64,000 nt of DNA, from the NCBI GenBank assembly GCA_028821455.1, contig JAPPGE010000068.1:1-64000 (forward strand), in the 5' to 3' direction. The translations under genes and the position numbers were made by a program. The DNA comes from a bacterium (lineage in GTDB: Bacteria; Pseudomonadota; Alphaproteobacteria; SP197). Of the stretch, positions 52,101-60,302 are shown one piece after another. The notes beneath the pieces are model-generated. The model worked only from the letters and a program-made list of their open reading frames with translations. It searched no databases and had not been told where the DNA came from. The number at the start of each line of letters is the position of its first letter. The stretch's first letter is position 1.

Positions 52101-52871
52101 GTGAGCCGCGTCATCGATCTTCAGCGTCAGGCACGCGGCCGCATCGAGGTGGTCCTCGACCGGCCGGACAAGCTGAACGCTCTCTCACTCGTGCTTCTCG
52201 GAGAACTGACCGAAGTTCTGAACAGCCTGGATGGCGAAGGCGAACTGCGCTGCGTGGTGCTCTCCGGCGCCGGCCGTGCGTTCTCCGCTGGCGCCGATCT
52301 GGCGGATCTCCGCCGACTGGACCCGTCCAACGCGGAACGGTTCATCCGCTGCCTGCACGCCGCCTGCCAGGCGGTGAGGGACTGTCCGGTGCCGGTGATT
52401 GCGAGGATCGACGGTCCGTGTCTGGGTGGCGCCCTGGAACTTGCCGCGAGTTGTGACATGCGTGCCGCATCCGAACGCTCGACCTTTGCCATGCCGGAGG
52501 TGAGGCTCGGCATTCCCTCGGTGATCGAGGCCGCCCTGTTGCCGCGTCTGATGGGCTGGGGACGAGCCGCGGAGTTGCTCTTCACCGGTCGTACGCTGAC
52601 CGCGAGCGAGGCACTCGCCGCCGGTCTGGTGGAGGCCGTGGCCGAGGATCCGGCGGATATCGTGGAGAACTGGGCGGGCGACATTCTCGATGCCGGGCCA
52701 TGCGCCATCCGGGCCCAGAAGAATCTGATGCGGGTCTGGGAGCGTTTCCACGTGGACGACGCCATCGAGGCCGGCGTCGAGGCCTTCTGCAGGAGCTGGG
52801 AGAGTGACGAAGCACCCCGGAGAATAGCAGGTATCGTCGCCGGGCGGCCCGCTACCGGTCGGTCAGCTTGA
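52101..52871 (+). CDS. Enoyl-CoA hydratase/isomerase family protein
   Basis: 256-aa crotonase-fold protein. The CoA/oxyanion-hole segments are GAGRAFSAGADLADL and GPCLGGALELAASCDMRAAS, followed by AMPEVRLGIPS. The GTG at 52101 has GAGGGAG 7 bp upstream, which decides the start over an upstream ATG. Its 3' end overlaps the convergent MotB-like gene by 20 bp. Confidence 0.92.
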   Translation: MSRVIDLQRQARGRIEVVLDRPDKLNALSLVLLGELTEVLNSLDGEGELRCVVLSGAGRAFSAGADLADLRRLDPSNAERFIRCLHAACQAVRDCPVPVIARIDGPCLGGALELAASCDMRAASERSTFAMPEVRLGIPSVIEAALLPRLMGWGRAAELLFTGRTLTASEALAAGLVEAVAEDPADIVENWAGDILDAGPCAIRAQKNLMRVWERFHVDDAIEAGVEAFCRSWESDEAPRRIAGIVAGRPATGRSA

Positions 52872-54822
52872 ACTCGATTCGGCGGTTGCGCTGCATGGTG
52901 TCGGCATCCTCACCGTCGGCAAGGGGCTGGAATTCGCCGAGACCGGCGGCCATCAGGCGGTGTTCGGGCACGCCCAGGGAGACCAGGAAACGGACGACGG
53001 AGGTGGCGCGGCCCGTCGACAGTTCCCAGTTGCTCGGGAATTGGGGCGTCTGGATCGGGATCGAGTCAGTGTGACCGTCCACCCTCAGGATCCAGTCTAC
53101 ATCATCGGGAATCTCCGAGACAAGTTCCTGGATGAGATTCGCGATCTCGCGCAGGTTCTCCTGGCCCGCTCCGGAGATCTCCGCGCTGCCGCTGGAAAAG
53201 AGGATTCCCGACTGGATTATGAAGCGGTCACCCTCGACCTTCACGCCCTGCCGGTTGCCGAGGTGGTCGTGCAGGCGGGCAAGGAAGTCGCTGCGGTAAC
53301 GGCTGAGATCCTGGACCCGTTCGGCCAGCGCGGCATTGAGCCTCTCGCCCAGCGACGTGATCTGCACCAGGTCCTGGGCAGCCCTGACTTCCGCTGCCTC
53401 GAGGGCGCTGTTGAGCGAGGCCAGATGGTCTCGCAGGTCGGCGATCTGCTGTGCCTGCGAACCACCCAGTTCCACGGCCAGGTCCAGTTCGCCTTCGACG
53501 ATGCCGAGGCGATACGTGAGTTCATCAATCTGCCGGTTACGGTCGGTCACCTCCCGTTGGGCGAGAAGCGTGCGTTCCTGTTCAGAGGAAAGCTCGGATT
53601 CCAACTCCCGCGTGCGGTCGCGCGCGGAAGACAGTGAGGCTACGAGCTGGTCGATTCTCGTCCCCGCATCGCTGAGTTCCTGTTCCCTTGTCGCGAGCGC
53701 CTCGCCAGTCCGCTCCTCCGCCTCGCGGGACTGGTGGAGCAGGAGTGCAAGGCGTTCGAGTTCACTGCGTTCCGACGCGAGGGTCTGCGCGAGTTCCTCC
53801 TCTCTGCCGTGTGCCTCCTGGAGACTGGCATGCGTGCGGCCGAGTTCCGTCTCCCGTTCAGCAAGCATGGTCCGCGTCTCGCCAAGCTCGCTCTCCCGCT
53901 CGGCGAGGATGGCCAGCGTCTGACGAAGCGCAGTCTCCCGTTCGGCAAGGGTCGCCAGTGTCTCGCCAAGTTCGTCTTCCCGTTCGGCGAGATTGGCCAG
54001 TATTTGTGCAAGCGCAGATTCCCGCTCTGAGAGGGTGAACTGCGTCTGTCCAAGTTCGCTCTCGCGTTCGGCGAGCGTCGCCTGCACCTGGCCAAGCTCG
54101 GTTTCCCGTTCGGCAAGAGTGGCTTGTGTTTCGCTGAGTTCAACGTCCCGTTCGGCAAGTGCGTTTTGTATGAGCAAGAGTTCAGCTGCCCGGGTGGCCA
54201 GACGGTGCTCGAGTTCCGCTTCAAGGGCCCGCGCCTCTTCCAGAACCAACAGCATGCGTGCGACGTCGCCCTCGAGATTGCGCCGCACCTGCTGCAGGGC
54301 ATCGATGTCTCTCTGCAGGCTGGCCAGTTCAGCCGATCTGCGCGCCAGGGCGTCCTTGCTGGCGGCCGCATCGTCTCGTGTGCTGTCGAGATCCTCTTCC
54401 AGCAGTTGGAGGCGTGCCCGCGCGTCGTCGAGCTCGCGTTCGCTGGAGAGCACCCTTGCCTCGAAAGCCGAACGTTCCGCTTCCAGGGTGTCGCGTTCCT
54501 GCGACAGAAGGGCGAGCGACCGGTTCGCGTGGTCCCTTGCCGCCGCTGACTGCTGAAGTTCTGCCGAGAGCTGTGTCAGCTGTTCGCGGATCAAGGCATT
54601 GTTGCTGCGTTCCAGGGACAGCATGCCTGTGAGTTCCTTGATCTGAGCCTGCAGCCGGCTCATGACCTGGTCCTGGCCGGTCAGGGCGGCTCCCTGGAAG
54701 AGCTGTGCAATCATGAAAACCGACAGGGCGAAAATCAGCACCATCAACAACGCTGACAGTGCATCGACAAAGCCGGCCCAGGTCTCGCCACCCGATTGTG
54801 CACGGCGGCCGCGAAAGGCCAT
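52852..54822 (-). CDS. MotB/OmpA-domain protein with giant coiled coil
   Basis: 656 aa. One N-terminal membrane helix, WAGFVDALSALLMVLIFALSVFMI, carries an aspartate (D20) where MotB has its proton-binding Asp. A periplasmic coiled coil of about 450 residues follows, including eight 14-residue repeats (222-333). The C-terminal OmpA-like peptidoglycan-binding domain (FSSGSAEIS, LRVDGHTDSIPI, QRNRRIEFKL) ends the protein. Five bp after the MotA-like gene, it should form a stator-like ion channel anchored to the wall. No flagellar genes are near; much longer than MotB (about 300 aa). Confidence 0.87.
   Translation of the reverse strand: MAFRGRRAQSGGETWAGFVDALSALLMVLIFALSVFMIAQLFQGAALTGQDQVMSRLQAQIKELTGMLSLERSNNALIREQLTQLSAELQQSAAARDHANRSLALLSQERDTLEAERSAFEARVLSSERELDDARARLQLLEEDLDSTRDDAAASKDALARRSAELASLQRDIDALQQVRRNLEGDVARMLLVLEEARALEAELEHRLATRAAELLLIQNALAERDVELSETQATLAERETELGQVQATLAERESELGQTQFTLSERESALAQILANLAEREDELGETLATLAERETALRQTLAILAERESELGETRTMLAERETELGRTHASLQEAHGREEELAQTLASERSELERLALLLHQSREAEERTGEALATREQELSDAGTRIDQLVASLSSARDRTRELESELSSEQERTLLAQREVTDRNRQIDELTYRLGIVEGELDLAVELGGSQAQQIADLRDHLASLNSALEAAEVRAAQDLVQITSLGERLNAALAERVQDLSRYRSDFLARLHDHLGNRQGVKVEGDRFIIQSGILFSSGSAEISGAGQENLREIANLIQELVSEIPDDVDWILRVDGHTDSIPIQTPQFPSNWELSTGRATSVVRFLVSLGVPEHRLMAAGLGEFQPLADGEDADTMQRNRRIEFKLTDR
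53824..54159 (-). repeat. Eight tandem 42-bp coding repeats
   Basis: Residues 222-333 of the MotB-like protein are eight consecutive 14-residue units with the consensus LAERExELGxTxAT (two heptads each), without interruption. Copy number could vary by slippage or recombination without breaking the frame, changing the length of the coiled coil. Confidence 0.9.
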
Positions 54823-54826
54823 GGAC

Positions 54827-55978
54827 CTAGGCGCCTCCGTCGCCGGGGCGTGCCGCCGCGATGGTGCGTGCCAGCAACCTGATTTCCGCCCGCACGTCGT
54901 CGGCGATGGCGCTCCGTCCCGAAGCGGTCTCCTCGACCAGTCGGTTTATCGCATCGTCGAGATTGCGAAGATGGGTCCGGCTGGCTTCGTCGAAGGCGGT
55001 GCTCTTCTGGGTCTCGATCAGGTGCTGGATGACCACCTTGAGATCCGCCAGGCTCTCGATCAGCGTGCCGAGCTGTCTCTGTTCGGCACCGATGCGGTCG
55101 ACCATGGAGAGGAGCCTGTCCGCGAGTGTGGAAATCTTCTCGTCGATCTGCCGGTGGTTCACGAAGTTCCTGTCGAGGACGGCGTTGAGGCGGTCAAGGC
55201 TCTCGGCGGTCTGCTCGAGGAGGGCACTGACGTAGGCCGGAGCATCCCCGCCCTCCGGCGTGTCACCGTCGCCGCGTCCCGAGTGGAGCCTTGTCACCGA
55301 TGACAGCCATTCTTCCAGCTCGTTGTAGAACCGGTTGAGGGCCTGACCGGACTGCAGGTCGAGAAAGCCGAGGATCAGGGATCCGGCAAGCCCGAAGAGT
55401 GACGAACTGAAGGCAGTTCCCATGCCGGAGAGCGGCGATGCCATGCCTTCCTTGAGATTCTCGAAGAGGCCGACAATGTCCTGTCCCGGGTCGAGATTGA
55501 GGGTGTTCAGTGTCGCACTGACCCCGCCGATGGTCTTGATGAGCCCCCAGAACGTCCCGAGCAGTCCCAGAAAGATGAGGAGGCCGATGAGGTAACGCGA
55601 AATCTCGCGGGATTCGTCGAGCCTGGCGCCGATGCTGTCGAGGATCGAACGCGTCGACGTCGGGGAGAGGCTGAACTGCGCACCGGACGAACGACGCTTT
55701 CCGAGCATGGCGGCCATCGGCGCCAGCAGCCGGGGGGTTGTCTGGAGGCGGAGTTGTGGTCTGCGAAAGCTGTCGATCCAGGCGACTTCCCGGTAAAGCA
55801 TCTGGGGTTGCCGGAAGATGTAGAGGATGCCGAACAGGAGGACGCCCAGAATCAATCCGTTGAGCAGGGGGTTCGCCTGGAAGGCGACCATCAGCGTCAC
55901 CGACAGGAAGGCCGTGATGACCAGCACCACGAGAAGGAACACAGCCATCCTGATGATGTAGCGGTTCGGGCGCGTCAT
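54827..55978 (-). CDS. MotA/TolQ/ExbB-like proton channel protein
   Basis: 383 aa with four membrane segments: about 11-33, 38-56, 128-147 (YLIGLLIFLGLLGTFWGLI) and 186-207 (GTAFSSSLFGLAGSLILGF). The last two match the conserved MotA/ExbB core (LGTFWGL and GMGTAF). A long helical cytoplasmic tail follows. ATG 55978 has GGAG 6 bp upstream; a GTG four codons earlier is the alternative. Paired with the MotB-like gene downstream; the architecture also recalls ZorA of Zorya defence. Confidence 0.88.
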   Translation of the reverse strand: MTRPNRYIIRMAVFLLVVLVITAFLSVTLMVAFQANPLLNGLILGVLLFGILYIFRQPQMLYREVAWIDSFRRPQLRLQTTPRLLAPMAAMLGKRRSSGAQFSLSPTSTRSILDSIGARLDESREISRYLIGLLIFLGLLGTFWGLIKTIGGVSATLNTLNLDPGQDIVGLFENLKEGMASPLSGMGTAFSSSLFGLAGSLILGFLDLQSGQALNRFYNELEEWLSSVTRLHSGRGDGDTPEGGDAPAYVSALLEQTAESLDRLNAVLDRNFVNHRQIDEKISTLADRLLSMVDRIGAEQRQLGTLIESLADLKVVIQHLIETQKSTAFDEASRTHLRNLDDAINRLVEETASGRSAIADDVRAEIRLLARTIAAARPGDGGA

Positions 55979-56115
55979 GCGATGCTCCACATCAACCCGA
56001 CATGCTCCGGGTCACCGGTTCGTCCCACAATGATGTCACCGGCAGCCCTCGTGGATGTGGTTACCATGTCCTTGAGTGTGTCGTCCATTGGTCACCGCGA
56101 GGTGGCGGCATTGTG

Positions 56116-56856
56116 TCAGGAAAGTGACCGGAGCATGTGGCCATGGATCCCCGGATTTCCGGCAAGGACGGAGGGTGGCGCGGCGCCGGGAAGAGTGCCA
56201 TCAAGTCGGGTGACGATACCCCCAGCTTCCTGGATCAGAATGGTGCCGGCCGCCAGACTGTCCGGATCGGCGCCGTCCGCCCAGTAGCCGTCAAGCCTGC
56301 CGCCTGCCAGCCAGGCCAGGTCGAGTGACGGCGCGCCAAGGCAGCGCAGACGGGGACCCTGTTTCAGCAGCCGGGCGATGCCGAGGGCACTTGGCACACC
56401 GTCGCCGTGGGCAAGGACGCTCCCGGGGAGCGCTCTGGTCCGGGAGACCCGCAGACGCCGCGAATGCATGAAGGCGCCGTGCCCCCGTTCGGCCCAGAAA
56501 AGCTCGTCCCTCAGGGGGTCGAGGACGACACCGGCGACGACCTCGCCGGTCATCTCGACGGCGACGGCAACGGAGACATGGGGAACGGCATGGATGAGGT
56601 TGTCGACGCCATCGAGCGCACTGACGACCCAGCGGCTGCCGCCCTCCGGGTCATCGAAGGAGAAATCCGGACGGGCTCGGGCGAGTTCCCGTCTGATGGT
56701 CTCTCCCGCGCGGCGCCTGGAGGCCTCGACGAACCGTGCTGCCCCCGCCATCGAGGACACCAGGTTGTCGGCCTCGTTGTAGTCCCTGATCAGGGCGACC
56801 GCCGCTTTCGACGCCGCCTTCGCCATGACGTTGATGAGAGGCGATTGGGAGGCCAA
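56116..56856 (-). CDS. Inositol monophosphatase-like protein with altered active site
   Basis: 246 aa. The overall layout is that of the IMPase/SuhB family (SPLINVMAKAASKA at the start, VVAGVVLDP, ERGHGAFMHSRRLRVS). The metal-binding motifs are damaged: the usual DPxDGT is SALDGV, the upstream GEE is missing, and WDxAAG has become PDSLAAG. The protein probably no longer works as a phosphatase. The TTG at 56856 is chosen because SPLINVM is conserved in the family. It starts 9 bp after efp. Confidence 0.85.
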   Translation of the reverse strand: MASQSPLINVMAKAASKAAVALIRDYNEADNLVSSMAGAARFVEASRRRAGETIRRELARARPDFSFDDPEGGSRWVVSALDGVDNLIHAVPHVSVAVAVEMTGEVVAGVVLDPLRDELFWAERGHGAFMHSRRLRVSRTRALPGSVLAHGDGVPSALGIARLLKQGPRLRCLGAPSLDLAWLAGGRLDGYWADGADPDSLAAGTILIQEAGGIVTRLDGTLPGAAPPSVLAGNPGIHGHMLRSLS

Positions 56857-56865
56857 GACTGTCGA

Positions 56866-57432
56866 TCAGTCCTTCGCGCGTTCCCGGTAGGTCGCGTCCA
56901 CGGTATTGACCACCACCCTGACACCGGTCTCGATGTGTGGTGGAACCATGATGCGCAGTCCGTTCTCCAGGATGGCGGGCTTGTAGGATGACGCGGCAGT
57001 CTGTCCCTTGACCACCGCTTCGGTTTCAACAATGGCGAGAACGACCGTTTCCGGCAGGGAGACGCCGACAACCTCGTCTTCATGGGACTGGATCATGACC
57101 TCCATGCCGTCCTGGAGAAAGGCCGCATCGGAACCCAGCATGCCACGGTTGATGATCGTCTGCTCGAAGGTCTCGGAATTCATGAACGTGAAGGAGTCCG
57201 CATCGGCAAAGAGGAACTGGTGCGGCGTGTCCCAGAGCCTGACCCGTTCCACGGATTCCGACGACCGGAACCGCTCGTTGAGCTTCGTGCCGTCGCGGAT
57301 GTCCTTGAGTTCCACCTGGAGATAGGCGCCACCCTTGCCAGGCTGGGTGTGCTGGATTCTGGTGGCGACCAGAAGCCGGTCCTTGTGGTGGATCACCATG
57401 CCAGGACGGATCGCGTTGCCGTCGATCTTCAT
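56866..57432 (-). CDS. efp: Elongation factor P
   Basis: 188-aa translation factor that relieves ribosome stalling at proline runs. Domain I carries TQPGKGGAYLQVELKD, whose lysine at the tip of the loop is the site modified by EpmA-type lysylation. The C-terminal OB domains end with VNTVDATYRERAKD. Typical length. The modification genes epmA and epmB are not in the window. Confidence 0.96.
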   Translation of the reverse strand: MKIDGNAIRPGMVIHHKDRLLVATRIQHTQPGKGGAYLQVELKDIRDGTKLNERFRSSESVERVRLWDTPHQFLFADADSFTFMNSETFEQTIINRGMLGSDAAFLQDGMEVMIQSHEDEVVGVSLPETVVLAIVETEAVVKGQTAASSYKPAILENGLRIMVPPHIETGVRVVVNTVDATYRERAKD

Positions 57433-57849
57433 GACATCACTACCTGATGTTGGGAGTTTCGAGCGGCGCGGACGCTAGCACCGCCCCCTGCCCGAGGCAA
57501 GGCCACGTGCGACCATGATCCGGTAATCATAACGCTTCCACATGATCTTCACGTTGTATTTCCTGCTCATGATCTCAGAGTCATATCTGCGAATAGTGAT
57601 CTGACATTCACAACCGTTGCGAAAGGACCATCACGATGAATCAGATCGCCCGCATGCAGGTCCTGCCGATGTCGTCGCTGATCCGCATCCGCATCAGGGG
57701 TTCATCAACACCACGCGGGCTGGCAGGGGTGCGCAGAATGACTTTCGCGCCGGTCCTGATCGTGAGCTGGCAGCATTCCCCAAGCCGAGTCCGACTGCTA
57801 GCGACAGGCCGACTTGATGCACTGATGAATGTCGATTATGCTCTGCATC
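57433..57849. other. Intergenic region between efp and vapB
   Basis: 417 bp. Positions 57510-57620 are AT-rich relative to the window (TCATGATCTCAG, CATATCTGCGAATAG). A 78-codon frame from 57636 with a good AAAGGA upstream is open but its product is unlike a protein domain and runs into vapB. The right end holds a plausible vapB promoter, listed separately. Confidence 0.4.
57814..57842 (+). promoter_or_regulatory. Candidate vapBC promoter (leaderless)
   Basis: TTGATG at 57814-57819 and TATGCT at 57837-57842 are 17 bp apart. A start about 7 bp after the -10 would fall on the vapB ATG (57850), and no Shine-Dalgarno sequence precedes that ATG, so a leaderless transcript is implied. Matches to consensus are 4/6 each. 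Confidence 0.45.
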
Positions 57850-58098
57850 ATGAGAACAACCATATCGCTTGACGAGTACCTCGAGAGGCAGGTTCGCCGA
57901 CGGGCGGCCGCCGAGGGCCTCAGCGTCAGCGCATTCATCTCCAAGGTCCTCAACGACGCGCTGAAACGGCGGGCACCGCCGGAGCAGACCCCGTTCCGCC
58001 TGGTGACGGTGCGCAATGCACGTCTTCTCCCGGGGGTCGATCTCGATTCGCCAAGATCGCTCGATGTGGAGGATGACCGGGCGCAGTTCGGACGGTGA
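57850..58098 (+). CDS. VapB-type antitoxin, ribbon-helix-helix
   Basis: 82 aa. The N-terminal RHH fold is MRTTISLDEYLERQVRRRAAAEGLSVSAFISKVLNDAL; the tail (FRLVTVRNARLLPGVDLDSPRSL) would wrap the toxin. ATG 57850 is selected since the RHH strand begins there. 14 bp before the PIN toxin gene, the usual arrangement. Confidence 0.88.
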   Translation: MRTTISLDEYLERQVRRRAAAEGLSVSAFISKVLNDALKRRAPPEQTPFRLVTVRNARLLPGVDLDSPRSLDVEDDRAQFGR

Positions 58099-58112
58099 GG
58101 TCGTGACACGCG

Positions 58113-58556
58113 ATGCTCCTTCCCGACGTCAACGTGCTGATCTACGCGCATTTCGAGAACATCGTTGCGGAACAGGCCGACTACGCGCGTTGGCTCACCC
58201 GATTGGCGACAGGATCCGAGCCGTTCGCTCTTTCCGTCCTCGTCCTGTCTGGATTCGTTCGCATCGCCACCAATCCCCGGATATTCGATCCGCCATCGAG
58301 CCTGGAAAGGGCTTTTGCCTTCGTCTCGTCGCTTGTCGAACGGCCGACGGCCCGGATTGTCGGTCCCGGTCCCGATCACCTAGAGATTTTCGAGCGGCTG
58401 TGCCGTGAAGCGGGCGCGACGGGGAAGCTGGTTGCCGACGCTCAACACGCGGCGGTTGCGGTCGAGCACGGCTGCACCATGGTGTCCACCGACTCCGACT
58501 TCAACCGGTTCGCCGGGGTCCGGTGGCACCACCCGCTGCGCCCCGACGGTCTGTAG
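58113..58556 (+). CDS. VapC-type PIN-domain toxin
   Basis: 147-aa probable tRNA or rRNA endonuclease. PIN acidic residues are seen in LLPDVNVLIYAH (D5), near LVADAQHAAVAVEHG and in VSTDSDFNRF, the standard four-acid layout. Downstream of its antitoxin and presumably co-transcribed. Confidence 0.9.
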   Translation: MLLPDVNVLIYAHFENIVAEQADYARWLTRLATGSEPFALSVLVLSGFVRIATNPRIFDPPSSLERAFAFVSSLVERPTARIVGPGPDHLEIFERLCREAGATGKLVADAQHAAVAVEHGCTMVSTDSDFNRFAGVRWHHPLRPDGL

Positions 58557-58751
58557 CTTCGGCGCATTCTGATACGGATTCCGGCGGGAGCCCTATCTGT
58601 CCGGCGCCGGGTTGCGTGGTCACTTCGAATGTCTCGCATTCCCTGCCGGGCGCCGCGGATGTGACATCGGGTGCGGGTGATGGTTTTCAGCATTCCTCTG
58701 TGCCGCAGCGCCGCTGCTGTCTGGCGAGCGGCTCAGGGCGGTGAGGGAGTC

Positions 58752-59102
58752 TCACCTCGGTCGTTGTGGCGGGGCGGGGAGTTCGTGGTGGAATGTGCCA
58801 CCAGATGTTCGGGTCATGTCGGCGATGCGGGCGACGATGGAGGGCTCGCCCTTCAGGTGAATGTCGCGCCAGCCCAGGCGCAGGGCGAGCATGGCGTATC
58901 CGGCATCGGGGCCGCAGTCGATCAGCGCCCGTAACGAAGGGGTGTCGGCGCCGGCCTGACGCATCATTTCCAGAAGATAGGCCGGACCCAGCCGCGCGCA
59001 GGCCCCCGGTGCGGTGACAAGGAGGATCGCCCGGTTGCATCGCCGGGCCTCCGCCACGGCCGCGCGGGCTTCCTCCAGGGTTTCGACGACGCGGGGTGTC
59101 AG
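58752..59102 (-). CDS. Hypothetical protein between pgk and vapC
   Basis: A protein of about 117 aa with segments VVETLEEARAAVAEARRC, AILLVTAPGACARLGPAYLLEMMRQAGAD, ALIDCGPDAGYAMLALRLGWRDIHL and a proline-rich end. Comparable small proteins follow pgk in other alphaproteobacteria, as recalled and not checked. The frame is entered from within the pgk end; no ATG lies at the expected start, so the beginning is uncertain: CTG 59102, GTG 59057, or ATG 59150 (inside pgk). Confidence 0.65.
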   Translation of the reverse strand: MTPRVVETLEEARAAVAEARRCNRAILLVTAPGACARLGPAYLLEMMRQAGADTPSLRALIDCGPDAGYAMLALRLGWRDIHLKGEPSIVARIADMTRTSGGTFHHELPAPPQRPR

Positions 59103-60283
59103 GCCGCCTCCAGCGCCACCAGTCCAGGGAGCGGTGTGCCCTCGAGCCATTGCAGGAAGGCGCCGCCAGCCGTGGAGACGTAAGAGAACCCGTCCGCGGC
59201 GCCGGCATGGGTGAGAGCGGCTGCCGTATCGCCGCCGCCCGCCACCGAGAAGACCGAACCGATCTGGGTGAGATCCGCGATTGCGCGGGCGAGACCGACG
59301 GTGCCTGCGTCGAACCCGTCGCGTTCGAACATCCCCATGGGCCCGTTCCAGACCACGGTCCTGCATCCTCCGATGAGGCGCGAGGCCGCCGCTACGCTCA
59401 GCGGTCCGATGTCGAGAATCCGTGCCTCGCGGTCAATGGCGTCAAGACCACAGGGCACCGGTCGGCCATCCTCCTCGACGACAGCATCGACAGGCAGGTG
59501 AATGGCATGACCACGCTCGCGGGCCGCCTTCATGATGCGATCGGCGGTATCGGTCATGTCGCCCTCGTGGAGCGAGGCACCGATCCCGGTGCCTTGGGCG
59601 GCGAGAAAGGTGTTGGCCATGGCGCCGCCGACGACGAGATGATCCGCCCAGCGTGACAGATGGTCCAGAATGGCAAGCTTGGTCGACACCTTGGCGCCGC
59701 CGACGATGGCGGCCACCGGACGTGCGGGGTGAGTGAGTGCCCGGGCGATGGCGTTGACTTCCTCCTCCATGAGGCGTCCGGCACAGGATGGCAGCAGACG
59801 TGCCAGCGACGTCACCGAGGCATGGGCGCGGTGGCTGACCGAAAATGCATCGTTGACGTAGATGTCGCCGAGGGCGCCGAGGGCACGGGCGAAGTTCCGA
59901 TCATCAGCCTCCTCTCCCGGGTGGAAGCGGAGATTCTCGAGAACGGCAACGTCACCGGGTCCGGTGGCCGCAATGGTGTCTGCGGCGCTGTCGCCGATCG
60001 TGTCGGTGGCGAAGGCCACCGGACGACGAAGGGCATCCGCGACGGCGACGGCGACGGGAGCCAGAGACAGCGAGGGATCGGGCCTGCCTGCCGGTCTGCC
60101 GAGATGGGCGAGAATGATCGTGCGGGCTCCCTTGCCTGCGAGTTCGCGCACGGTGGCGAGGCTCCGGGCGATCCGTTCGCTTCCCGTGACACATCCACCG
60201 TCGATCGGCACGTTGAGATCGAGGCGCAACAGGACCCGCCTGCCGGCGGGATTGATGTCATCAAGTGTGCGGAAGGTGCCCAC
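59099..60283 (-). CDS. pgk: Phosphoglycerate kinase
   Basis: 394-aa glycolytic/gluconeogenic enzyme. Signature RRVLLRLDLNVPI at the start, HLGRPAGR, IVGGAKVSTKLA and VWNGPMGMFE, with GGGDTAAAL near the end in the nucleotide-binding half. The start is GTG at 60283. Downstream of gap by 19 bp. Confidence 0.95.
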   Translation of the reverse strand: MGTFRTLDDINPAGRRVLLRLDLNVPIDGGCVTGSERIARSLATVRELAGKGARTIILAHLGRPAGRPDPSLSLAPVAVAVADALRRPVAFATDTIGDSAADTIAATGPGDVAVLENLRFHPGEEADDRNFARALGALGDIYVNDAFSVSHRAHASVTSLARLLPSCAGRLMEEEVNAIARALTHPARPVAAIVGGAKVSTKLAILDHLSRWADHLVVGGAMANTFLAAQGTGIGASLHEGDMTDTADRIMKAARERGHAIHLPVDAVVEEDGRPVPCGLDAIDREARILDIGPLSVAAASRLIGGCRTVVWNGPMGMFERDGFDAGTVGLARAIADLTQIGSVFSVAGGGDTAAALTHAGAADGFSYVSTAGGAFLQWLEGTPLPGLVALEAA

Positions 60284-60302
60284 GGCCGGGCAGGGCGTTC
60301 TC

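Noticed and set aside
52852-55978. Zorya-type anti-phage system
   Set aside because: The pair recalls ZorA/ZorB in general layout, but ZorC, ZorD or ZorE homologues are absent, the coiled coil lies in the periplasmic partner, and the locus is housekeeping (efp).
57636-57872. 78-aa protein before vapB
   Set aside because: It has a fair ribosome binding site but a composition unlike a folded protein, and it overlaps the vapB start.
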